From: Deltaproteobacteria bacterium RIFCSPHIGHO2_02_FULL_40_28
GTDB taxonomy: Bacteria; UBA10199; 2-12-FULL-40-28
Direction: 5' to 3'
NCBI GenBank assembly: GCA_001798135.1
Contig: MGRJ01000024.1
Location: forward strand, 220,942-284,941
Length of the DNA: 64,000 nt
Notes under the pieces: generated by a model
Database searches by the model: none
Seen by the model: only the letters and a program-made list of their open reading frames with translations
What the model was told of the DNA's origin: nothing
Program-made: the position numbers and the translations under genes
Shown here: positions 8,361 through 15,976 of the stretch, in pieces
Position numbering within the stretch: position 1 is the first letter of the stretch
Layout: every line of letters starts with the position of its first letter

Positions 8361-8950
8361 AACTTAACCTGTGGTGTTTTTTCGCTACCAGCATCAGCTT
8401 GGAAATAGGCTTTTTGTACAAAGCCAAAAAGATTAGCAATAAAAACATTGGGGAAAGTACGGCGTAATGTATTAAAGGTTTGTGAAGCTTCGTTAAAACG
8501 CATTCTTTCCACTGTTACACGATTTTCTGTGCCTTCTAATTGAGATTGAAGTGCAAGAAAATTTTGATTGGCCTTTAAATCAGGATATTTTTCAACCACC
8601 ACCATGAGGCGAGACAAGGCTTGGGTTAAGGCTCCTTGATTTTCTTGAAAGCGATTTAAAAGAGTAGGGTCATTGATTACTTCTTTAGAAAGGGCCAAGC
8701 TTGCCACTTTTGATCTGGCTTCTACCACAGCTGTAAGAGTTTCTTTTTCGTGCTCAGCGTAACCACGTACTGTTTCAACCAGATTGGGAATAAGATCTGC
8801 CCGTCTTTGATAGACGTTTTCAACTTGAGACCACGCTGTTTTTACCCCTTCTTCTGAGGTAACAAGCCTATTATAAATACCTGTGGTCCATAAAAAGAGG
8901 ATGGCAATCAAACCACCTGCAATTGCTAAAACGAGTAACCCTTTTTTCAT
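8357..8950 (-). CDS. lemA: LemA family protein
   Basis: 197 residues. One N-terminal membrane helix (GLLVLAIAGGLIAILFLWTTGIYNRLV) is followed by the conserved LemA four-helix region: VKTAWSQVENVYQRRADLIPNLVETVRGYAEHEKETLTAVVEARSK, NQGALTQALSRLMVVVEKYPDLKANQNFLALQSQLEGTENR and FNEASQTFNTLRRTFPNVFIANLFGF. AAAGGAG precedes the ATG. First gene of a minus-strand operon with two TPM proteins, the usual partners. Function is poorly defined but envelope-associated. Confidence 0.95.
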   Translation of the reverse strand: MKKGLLVLAIAGGLIAILFLWTTGIYNRLVTSEEGVKTAWSQVENVYQRRADLIPNLVETVRGYAEHEKETLTAVVEARSKVASLALSKEVINDPTLLNRFQENQGALTQALSRLMVVVEKYPDLKANQNFLALQSQLEGTENRVTVERMRFNEASQTFNTLRRTFPNVFIANLFGFVQKAYFQADAGSEKTPQVKF

Positions 8951-9060
8951 AAAACTCCTTTTCCTTTGTTAAAAAATATTCTTGGTCTTCATAGCCCAAA
9001 TGATTACGAAAGTCATTGAAAAATCACCATCATTCTTTAAGATAAATGAGTCTGAAGTGC

Positions 9061-9089
9061 GTGACAAGATTATTGTATTGTTATATAAA
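9061..9089 (+). promoter_or_regulatory. Candidate promoter of the M20 peptidase operon
   Basis: GTGACA (9061-9066), 17-base spacer and TATAAA (9084-9089), giving a start close to the AAGAGG ribosome site at 9094-9099. Identified by eye only. Confidence 0.35.
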
Positions 9090-9104
9090 ATTTAAGAGGT
9101 CGTT

Positions 9105-10493
9105 TTGGATTCTGTTCAAAAAGCTATTAATTGCTTTTATAAAAATAAGGCCATTCATTTAGAAGATCTAAAAGACTTGGTTCGTATTCCCAGTGTGTCT
9201 TTCCCGGGTTTTAATCCTCAATGGGTGAGAGATGCAGCACTGGCTACCGCTCAATTATTAGAAAAAAGAGGATTTACCAATGTTGCTATTTTAGAACTAG
9301 AAGGGGCCCATCCTGCTGTGTTTGGAGAAGTTCAAGTTGATTCTAAAAAACCAACCCTCTTGCTTTATGCGCATCATGATGTTCAGCCATCTGGTGAGGA
9401 AGAAAAATGGATGAGTTCTCCCTTTGCTCCACAAGAAAGGCAAGGTCGTCTTTATGCCCGTGGATCAGCTGATGATAAGGCTGGTATTATCATGCATACG
9501 GCAGCGGTTTCTTCTTGGCTTGAAAGCGGACAAAAACCTCCAGTGAACATTAAACTTTTTGTAGAAGGAGAAGAAGAAATAGGAAGTATTCATTTGGCTT
9601 CTTATCTTCAAAAATATCGTTCTCTTTTTGATGCCGATGCTCTTATTTTAACGGATACTTCCAATTATGATACGGGTATTCCTTCTGTTACAACATCTCT
9701 TCGAGGATTAGTGAGTCTTGAGGTAGAAATAAAAGCCCTAGATCATTCTCTGCATTCGGGAATGTGGGGTGGTCCTATTCCTGATCCTGCTCTGGCTCTT
9801 TCCAAAGTTTTAGGAAGTTTGGTGGACGAGGAAGGGAGGATTGCTCTTGATGGAATTACAAAAGATGTACTTGCCTTAACAGCAGAAGAAAAAAAAGATA
9901 TTGAATCACTTCCCTTTGATCGTAAGCTTTTTGCAAAGCAGGCCAGCCTTTTTGAAGGAGCCCAAATTTTAGGAAGCGAAAAAAATTCCTACGAATGGAT
10001 TTGGAGAAAACCTTCTCTTACGATTAATGCAATTCAGGTGAGTAATCGCAAGGATGCCCGAAATATTATTAACGATAAAGCTTGGGCTAAGTTAGCTATT
10101 CGTATTGTCCCCGGGATGGATGCCCACAAAACACTTCGAATTTTGAAGGATGAAATTAAAAAAAGAGTACCCTGGGGATTGTCTGTGCAATTTTTTCATG
10201 AAAGTGCTTCGCCTGCTTGGATAACAGATACAAAACATCCAGTTTTTGCAGTGGCCAAAAAATCTTTTATCAAGGGTTTTGGAAGGGAAGCTTTTTTTAT
10301 TGGGTGTGGTGGATCCATTCCCTTTGTTGAACCTTTTGCAACCGCATTGGGAGGTATCCCTGCCTTGTTAATTGGGGTCGAAGATCCCTATACGAATGCT
10401 CATGCTGAAAATGAAAGTTTATGTCTGAGTGATTGGGAAAAATCCATTGTTTCAGCCATTGATCTTTATCAGGAATTATCTCACGTTTTATGA
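9105..10493 (+). CDS. M20 family dipeptidase / metallopeptidase
   Basis: 462 residues from a TTG start, five bases after AAGAGG. It shows the M20 two-zinc centre: LLLYAHHDVQPSGEEEKW with the zinc histidine and following Asp, GRLYARGSADDKAG with the bridging Asp, FVEGEEEIGS with the general-base Glu, and DTSNYD. The dimerisation lid contains DHSLHSGMWGGPIPDPALAL, and the last zinc-ligand region is NAHAENESLCLSDW. The layout matches cytosolic non-specific dipeptidases that hydrolyse short peptides. No signal peptide, so cytosolic. It overlaps the next gene by four bases (ATGA), implying translational coupling, although the two activities have no obvious link. Confidence 0.93.
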   Translation: MDSVQKAINCFYKNKAIHLEDLKDLVRIPSVSFPGFNPQWVRDAALATAQLLEKRGFTNVAILELEGAHPAVFGEVQVDSKKPTLLLYAHHDVQPSGEEEKWMSSPFAPQERQGRLYARGSADDKAGIIMHTAAVSSWLESGQKPPVNIKLFVEGEEEIGSIHLASYLQKYRSLFDADALILTDTSNYDTGIPSVTTSLRGLVSLEVEIKALDHSLHSGMWGGPIPDPALALSKVLGSLVDEEGRIALDGITKDVLALTAEEKKDIESLPFDRKLFAKQASLFEGAQILGSEKNSYEWIWRKPSLTINAIQVSNRKDARNIINDKAWAKLAIRIVPGMDAHKTLRILKDEIKKRVPWGLSVQFFHESASPAWITDTKHPVFAVAKKSFIKGFGREAFFIGCGGSIPFVEPFATALGGIPALLIGVEDPYTNAHAENESLCLSDWEKSIVSAIDLYQELSHVL

Positions 10494-11359
10494 ACTCTTT
10501 TCAAAAATCAGTAAAACCAAAAGCTGTAGAAGAACTGGTTGATTATTATTTTTATCGAAGACTGGCAAATTTTTTAGTTCCTCTTTTTGTACGTTTGCGT
10601 TTTTCACCCAATCAGGTGACTTCTTTAAGTTTAATAACCGGACTTCTTGCCTCTTACCTGGTTTTTTATCGTTATTTTTTTTGGGGAACCTTCGTTGCCA
10701 TTATGGCTATTATTTTTGATTGTTGTGATGGACAAGTAGCCAGACTAACGGGTAAAACAAGTCCCTTTGGGCGTGGCATGGATGGTCTTTGTGATTCAAT
10801 ATGGATTAGTTTTCTTTGGATTGGCCTTTATCATTCTCAAATTTTGCAAGAAGCTGGATATGCTTCTATTGTAGGCCCCATGGCCATTGCAGGTTTAAGC
10901 ATGGTTCTTCATTGTTGGAGATTTGATGGGATTAAAATATCTTATATTAATCAAGCAATGCCTCACATTGCTGAACAAGGTGTTGATTCAGAATATGCAT
11001 TACAACTTCTAAAGCAGGAAATAAAAAAATTAAATCCTTTCACATCTTTTGTAGCCTTTGCTATTTTTTTTCAATCTTATTTTTTTGTACCCAAAATCAA
11101 AAAAGAAAAGAAGATTTATTTGGATGAAACAAGCACAAGGAATATTCAAAATATTTTAGATCCAGAAATAAGATTGTGGTCTTTTTTAGGAGAGGGGAGT
11201 CATAATACCTTGTTTTTGTTCGCTCTCTGTTGGGTGGGTATTTATCCTCATGCCATGGTGGGTATGATTTTCTTTTTTATTATAGTTCTCAATTTATACT
11301 GGTTTATTTTAGAAATCAGATGGAGGAGGGTAGAACAAAAAATAAAAGTTTATTTTTAA
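10490..11359 (+). CDS. CDP-alcohol phosphatidyltransferase
   Basis: 289 residues, polytopic. The family active-site motif is complete: DCCDGQVARLTGKTSPFGRGMDGLCDS (D-x2-DG-x2-AR-x8-G-x3-D-x3-D), residues about 78-103. The enzymes transfer a phosphatidyl or related group from a CDP-alcohol to a second alcohol in phospholipid or polyol-phosphate-lipid synthesis. Here the acceptor is unknown; it is not an obvious PgsA or PssA by length or wording. A long charged segment (residues about 165-230) interrupts the helices. It is coupled to the M20 peptidase gene and converges with a nuclease gene, overlapping it by four bases. Confidence 0.9.
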   Translation: MNSFQKSVKPKAVEELVDYYFYRRLANFLVPLFVRLRFSPNQVTSLSLITGLLASYLVFYRYFFWGTFVAIMAIIFDCCDGQVARLTGKTSPFGRGMDGLCDSIWISFLWIGLYHSQILQEAGYASIVGPMAIAGLSMVLHCWRFDGIKISYINQAMPHIAEQGVDSEYALQLLKQEIKKLNPFTSFVAFAIFFQSYFFVPKIKKEKKIYLDETSTRNIQNILDPEIRLWSFLGEGSHNTLFLFALCWVGIYPHAMVGMIFFFIIVLNLYWFILEIRWRRVEQKIKVYF

Positions 11360-11817
11360 GGTTTGCAAGTTTTCCAAAGACCCCTATTATGTTTTTGTGC
11401 TTCTTGTTCTAGTTTTTCAAAGTAATTCCATTTTTCAAAGTGAAAGTAAGGATAAAACCTGGCTAAGCCTTGGGTAATCATTTCTGCATTTAAGAGGCGT
11501 TTCCCCAAATAAACATAGGCTAATTTTCTTCCATATTTATCTGTTCTACCTACAATGGGGTCATAAATTAATTTTACTTTTTGGCCCATCAATTGTTTAG
11601 CTAAATATTCTCTGGCTTCATTTGAATAGCATTCCTTGGTAATGCCTTTTTCTTTCCATTCTTTTTCTGGAGCATTAATTCCAATCAAGCGAATTTTATT
11701 TTCATTTACTCGAATAGTATCTCCATCATAAATCCGGGTAACTATTTCATCTGCAAGTGCATGCAATGAAAGAAAAGAAAAAAGAATAAAGAGCAAAAAA
11801 GTTTTTATTAAATTCAT
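11356..11817 (-). CDS. Secreted thermonuclease-like nuclease (SNase domain)
   Basis: 153 residues with a signal peptide (IKTFLLFILFSFLSLHALA) and one staphylococcal-nuclease fold. It has the OB-fold opening VTRIYDGDTIRVNENKIRLIGINAPE, which holds the first catalytic Arg, the Glu and calcium-binding Asp residues, and DKYGRKLAYVYLGKRLLNAEMITQGLARFY with the second catalytic Arg. It ends EAQKHNRGLWKTC as in the family. Predicted to act outside the inner membrane on DNA or RNA. It is the last gene of the minus-strand run, 19 bases after trmJ. Confidence 0.92.
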   Translation of the reverse strand: MNLIKTFLLFILFSFLSLHALADEIVTRIYDGDTIRVNENKIRLIGINAPEKEWKEKGITKECYSNEAREYLAKQLMGQKVKLIYDPIVGRTDKYGRKLAYVYLGKRLLNAEMITQGLARFYPYFHFEKWNYFEKLEQEAQKHNRGLWKTCKP

Positions 11818-11836
11818 GTAAAGCCTAACGTCTTTC

Positions 11837-12601
11837 TTAGAGGAGTCTTAAAATTTTTTTAATAAATGCTTGGAGAAAACCTAATTCATTTTCACTTGGT
11901 TCTAAGCGTGAAAATAAAAGATGAAAGGGGTGTAAATCCAAAGTAGCTGATCCTTCCAGTTTTTCTTTAAGTTTTTCTAGTAAAATCATGAATTGTTGAC
12001 GTTGTTCCCTGGTAGAAGGAGTTTTTTCAAAATCAGTTAAGGTGGGGCCAGGATTAGATTGTCCCCCTCCTTTGATGGCTTTTTTAGAATGGTCCAAGTA
12101 AATTTCACTTAAGTTTAAGGCTAATGAAAGTTGGTAAGCTACAAGTCCAACGGCGTGTGAAAGATTAAGTGAAGGAAACTTTGGCGAGGTGGGAATATGG
12201 ATTAAATAATTGCAAAGAGAGATTTCTTCATTACTTAAACCCCGATCTTCTGGCCCAAACATAAAAGAAATTTTTTGGTTAGGTTTAGTGGCTATAAGCA
12301 CACTTGCTTGTTCTAAAGTTAAAAGATTATGATTTTCTTTTCGTCTTTTTCCACTTGTACCAAAAACCAGGTGAGAATCTTTGATGGCTTCCTTTAGGTC
12401 TTTTGTTTGCACAGCATTTTCTAGAATATCTTTGGCCAGAAGAGCACGACTTCTTGAAATATCCGAGCCTGGATCTGCTTTTGGATTGACGAGGGTTAAA
12501 TTTGAAAATCCAAAGTTTTTGAGAATACGAGCACAACTTCCTAAATTTTCTTCGTAAGTAGGTTCAACAAGAATGAAATTAAAAAAATGAAGGGAAATCA
12601 T
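11837..12601 (-). CDS. trmJ: tRNA (cytidine/uridine-2'-O)-methyltransferase TrmJ-like
   Basis: 254 residues. A SPOUT (TrmH/SpoU) methyltransferase: FILVEPTYEENLGSCARILKNFGFSNLTLVNPK is motif 1 with the NxG..AR core. FMFGPEDRGLSNEEISLCNYLIHIPTSPKFPSLNLSHAVGLVAYQL holds motifs 2 and 3 with the trefoil-knot SAM site. The C-terminal helical extension (about residues 165-254) is the TrmJ-type tail. TrmJ methylates position 32 of tRNAs. The gene overlaps the upstream SDR gene by an ATGA. Confidence 0.9.
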   Translation of the reverse strand: MISLHFFNFILVEPTYEENLGSCARILKNFGFSNLTLVNPKADPGSDISRSRALLAKDILENAVQTKDLKEAIKDSHLVFGTSGKRRKENHNLLTLEQASVLIATKPNQKISFMFGPEDRGLSNEEISLCNYLIHIPTSPKFPSLNLSHAVGLVAYQLSLALNLSEIYLDHSKKAIKGGGQSNPGPTLTDFEKTPSTREQRQQFMILLEKLKEKLEGSATLDLHPFHLLFSRLEPSENELGFLQAFIKKILRLL

Positions 12602-13308
12602 GAAATAAAATCTTTTGGATACACAATTTGGTTTCTTAATTTTTCTTCAATTAAATTTGCTAAAGCCTGTGCCAGAATTTTTCCACGTATTGGTTCAAAG
12701 TGGGTAGTCCATTTTTCTAATCCCACTTTTTTTCCAATCCAAAAAAATCCCCTTAAAGTTTGAGCCAAAGCTTCTTCTAAATAGCGACGCTCACCTCTTT
12801 CTTTTCCATAAATAATGGGAGCCCTCACAATGAGGTAGGGGAGGTCGCTTTTTTGAATGCTTTGTTCTGCCTGGTTTCTGGCCTTAAGATAACTCCCAGT
12901 GGCATTAGCCTTTGCCCCTAAGGAAGAAAGATAAATAAAAACTGGTTTCTTATTTGCATCATTGCAGGAACGAATCAGAAGTTTGGTAAGCCCCACATCA
13001 ACGCTCTCATAAGATTCAGGGAAATGTTTTTTTTGAGAAACTCGTATTCGTTTTTGAGTTGTTCCAATAAGACAAAAAACATGGGAAGGAGAGAGCGTTT
13101 GCATAGTTTTTGTCATCAAATCACCATCCCAAGGAGTGAGATCGGTTTTGCTTTTTAAGGATTTAAAAAATTCAATCCAGTAATTTTTTTTGGGGGAATC
13201 TGGGCGTATATGAGAAATGGTTTCAAAACCTCGGTGTGTCAGCTCTTTTACCAGGTATTGCCCTGTAAAACTACTGGCTCCAGCAACAAAGATAATTGGT
13301 TTTTCCAT
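12598..13308 (-). CDS. NAD(P)-binding SDR-type epimerase/dehydratase-like protein
   Basis: 236 residues, atypical short-chain dehydrogenase: IIFVAGASSFTGQYLVKEL is the dinucleotide loop (GASSFTG), followed by VFCLIGTTQKR, YLSSLGAKANATGSYLKARNQAEQSIQ (Ser, YxxxR/K-like segment) and LPYLIVRAPIIYGKERGER. The wording is that of the NAD(P)H-binding/oxidoreductase HTATIP2-like group; no specific substrate can be assigned. Its ATG shares a base with the ettA stop (TAATG) and its stop overlaps the trmJ start. Confidence 0.82.
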   Translation of the reverse strand: MEKPIIFVAGASSFTGQYLVKELTHRGFETISHIRPDSPKKNYWIEFFKSLKSKTDLTPWDGDLMTKTMQTLSPSHVFCLIGTTQKRIRVSQKKHFPESYESVDVGLTKLLIRSCNDANKKPVFIYLSSLGAKANATGSYLKARNQAEQSIQKSDLPYLIVRAPIIYGKERGERRYLEEALAQTLRGFFWIGKKVGLEKWTTHFEPIRGKILAQALANLIEEKLRNQIVYPKDFIS

Positions 13309-15002
13309 TAATCCCTTTTAAATTTTTTGTACTTAATGCGTTCAAGTTGATCTGCCTTTGAACCTAAACGGCGATGTTTATCTTCCTCGTAATCTGAAAA
13401 GTTTCCCTCAAACCATACAACTTGGCTATTACCTTCAAAAGCCAAAATATGAGTGGCAATACGATCTAAAAACCAGCGGTCATGGCTAATCACCACAGCA
13501 CAACCCACAAAGTTTTCTAAGGCAGTCTCTAAGGCTCGTAATGTATTAACATCTAAATCGTTGGTTGGTTCATCAAGAAGTAATACATTGCCAGGATCTT
13601 TCAAGGTCATGGCCAAATGCACCCGGTTTCTTTCTCCGCCTGAAAGAATAGAAACAGATTTTTGTTGATCTGTTCCCGAAAAATTAAATCTAGCTACATA
13701 AGCACGTGAATTAATTTCACGATTACCCAATTTAATAATTTCAGATTCCCCCGAAATACATTCCCAAACAGTACGTTTATCTTCTGGTGCAAAACGATTT
13801 TGATCCAGATGCCCAAGTTTTACCGTATCACCCACCTTAAATGTTCCAGCATCTGGTTTTTCTTGTCCCATAATCATGCGAAACAGGGTGGTTTTTCCAG
13901 CTCCATTAGGTCCAATAATTCCTACAATTCCTCCCTGGGGGAGAGCAAAATTGAGATTTTCAAAAAGAAGATTTTCACCATAGGCCTTAGAAACATTTTG
14001 GGCTTCAATTACAAGTTTTCCAAGACGAGGGCCGGGTGGAATATAAATTTCAATTTCTTCATTATATTTTTCTTGTTGCTGGTTAAACATGTTTTCATAA
14101 TTAGTAATTCTGGCTTTGCTCTTGGTACGACGAGCCTGAGGAGTTTCATTTAACCACTCTAACTCTCTTTCCAGTGTTTTAACTCTTTTTTGATCCGATT
14201 TTTCTTCGCGTCTTAATCTTTCTTCTTTTTGTTTAAGCCATGAAGAATAATTTCCCTTCCAAGGAATTCCATGACCCCGATCCAATTCTAAAATCCATCC
14301 CGCCACATTATCTAAGAAATAACGGTCATGGGTAACAGCAATAACGGTGCCCTTGTATTGCTGAAGATGTTTTTCCAGCCAAAAAACAGATTCTGCATCG
14401 AGATGGTTGGTGGGTTCATCTAAGAGTAAAATATCTGGTTCTTTTAAAAGCAAGCGACACAAGGCCACGCGGCGTTTTTCACCACCCGATAGATTTTTAA
14501 TAGATGCATCATCTGGTGGACAACGCAAAGCTTCCATGGCTAAATTTAAACGGCTATCTAATTCCCAAGCATTGGTTTGATCCAGTTTTTCCTGAACACG
14601 TGCTTGTTTTTCAATGAGCTTATTCATTTCATCATCTGAGAGGGGATTAGCAAAGGCAGCATTAATTTGATCGTATTCTTTAAGGAGGTTAACAATTTCT
14701 TGAACCCCTTCCGATACAATTTCTTTTACAGTTTTATTTGGATCAAGGGTGGGCTCCTGTTCTAAAAAACCAATAGAATATTCTTTTGAGAAATGAACTT
14801 CGCCTGAGTAATCTTTATCAACCCCTGCAATAATTTTAAGAACACTACTTTTTCCAGCTCCGTTAAGACCTAAAACGCCAATTTTTGCTCCATAGAAAAA
14901 AGAAAGATGAATATCTTTTAAAACTTGTTTACCAGGGGGGTAAATACGCCCAACCCGATTCATTGAAAAAATAATTTTAGGTGTTTCTGGATTGTTACTC
15001 AT
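13308..15002 (-). CDS. ettA: Energy-dependent translational throttle protein EttA (ABC-F ATPase)
   Basis: 564 residues from the ATG at 15002, which overlaps the srkA stop (ATGA); an upstream in-frame extension to 15068 lies within srkA and is rejected. Two ABC cassettes are present: Walker A GLNGAGKS and GPNGAGKT, signatures LSGGEKRRVALCRLL and LSGGERNRVHLAMTL, Walker B DILLLDEPTNHLD and NVLLLDEPTNDLD. The EttA-specific arm and the positively charged inter-domain linker (RRTKSKARITNYENM) are present. EttA binds the ribosomal E site and gates translation according to the ATP/ADP ratio. Length is the family norm. Confidence 0.96.
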   Translation of the reverse strand: MSNNPETPKIIFSMNRVGRIYPPGKQVLKDIHLSFFYGAKIGVLGLNGAGKSSVLKIIAGVDKDYSGEVHFSKEYSIGFLEQEPTLDPNKTVKEIVSEGVQEIVNLLKEYDQINAAFANPLSDDEMNKLIEKQARVQEKLDQTNAWELDSRLNLAMEALRCPPDDASIKNLSGGEKRRVALCRLLLKEPDILLLDEPTNHLDAESVFWLEKHLQQYKGTVIAVTHDRYFLDNVAGWILELDRGHGIPWKGNYSSWLKQKEERLRREEKSDQKRVKTLERELEWLNETPQARRTKSKARITNYENMFNQQQEKYNEEIEIYIPPGPRLGKLVIEAQNVSKAYGENLLFENLNFALPQGGIVGIIGPNGAGKTTLFRMIMGQEKPDAGTFKVGDTVKLGHLDQNRFAPEDKRTVWECISGESEIIKLGNREINSRAYVARFNFSGTDQQKSVSILSGGERNRVHLAMTLKDPGNVLLLDEPTNDLDVNTLRALETALENFVGCAVVISHDRWFLDRIATHILAFEGNSQVVWFEGNFSDYEEDKHRRLGSKADQLERIKYKKFKRD

Positions 15003-15976
15003 ATTAATTCTCTTTGTTCTTGGATGATGGATGTCTGTTCTTTTAAATTCAAGAACAAACTCTCCCAATATCGGTTTTGATCGTAATAAGGAAAGGCTTT
15101 TTTAAAGGCCTCTTCACCAAACCGTTGTCCAATCCAAGCTGCATGACGTATCATTCTGGCGGATCGAAGAGGTTCAATTAAGCCAAGGGTTGAACGATCA
15201 AAGCTGCGAAAAACTTCATAACCTTCTAAAAAATTATCTACTTGGGTTTGCATTTCTTCCTTACTCCCTGAAAAAAGCATCCAGAGATCTTGTACGGGAG
15301 GGCCAACGATCATATCATCAAAATCTACCAAGTGAGGGCCATCTTTATTCCACAAAATATTTCCTATATGACAATCGCCATGGAGAGAAATTATTTTTAC
15401 AGGGCGATCAAAAAATGTTTTTAAAAGAGGCATAAACCCATTTAAAAAAGATCCAAATGAAGATTGTAATTGTTCTGGAATATAATTATTTTGCAGAAGA
15501 ATTTGGGTAGGGGAGTAAACAAAACTTTCAAAATCAAGCTTAGGCCTATGGGGCATGATATTTTTTTCTCCCATGTTATGAAGCCTTCCCATCAAACGGC
15601 CAATCTGGCGTGTTTCACTGGCATCCATTTCTGGTTTTTCACGACCTTTTAATTTTGGGAAAAAAGCATAGTGAAAATCATGATCATATCCCAGGGAGAT
15701 GGCCTCTGGAGCAGGTTTGGGAAGGGCTAGGGGTGCTAAAACAGGGATTTCTGCTTCTACTAATTGAGAAGCAAAACGATGTTCGTCTGCAATGGTTTGA
15801 GATGACCAACGATTTTGCCTGTAAAATTTAGCAATGAGGGAAGGACCATCTTCAACAGGAACTTCATAAACCCTGTTTTCGTAGGAGTTTAAGGGAATAA
15901 GAGCACCAGTTGGTCTTTGGCCTTGCTTAAAAAAACAATCCAGAATGATTTTAGGAGTAAGAGAATCAAACCCCAC
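14999..15976 (-). CDS. srkA: Stress response kinase A (SrkA/YihE family)
   Basis: 325 residues, close throughout to E. coli SrkA: LIPLNSYENRVYEV, AKFYRQNRWSSQTIADEHRFASQLVEAEIPVLAPLAL, the catalytic loop LHGDCHIGNILW, the metal-binding DFDD, and GPPVQDLWMLFSG. It is an APH-fold Ser/Thr kinase linked in E. coli to survival under stress. GTG start whose G is the last base of the hppA stop (TAGTG), and the stop overlaps the ettA start, so the three are translationally coupled. Confidence 0.93.
   Translation of the reverse strand: MGFDSLTPKIILDCFFKQGQRPTGALIPLNSYENRVYEVPVEDGPSLIAKFYRQNRWSSQTIADEHRFASQLVEAEIPVLAPLALPKPAPEAISLGYDHDFHYAFFPKLKGREKPEMDASETRQIGRLMGRLHNMGEKNIMPHRPKLDFESFVYSPTQILLQNNYIPEQLQSSFGSFLNGFMPLLKTFFDRPVKIISLHGDCHIGNILWNKDGPHLVDFDDMIVGPPVQDLWMLFSGSKEEMQTQVDNFLEGYEVFRSFDRSTLGLIEPLRSARMIRHAAWIGQRFGEEAFKKAFPYYDQNRYWESLFLNLKEQTSIIQEQRELI

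Noticed and set aside
15003-15068. Upstream start for ettA
   Set aside because: The extension lies within srkA; the ATG at 15002 gives the usual ABC-F N-terminus and an ATGA overlap.
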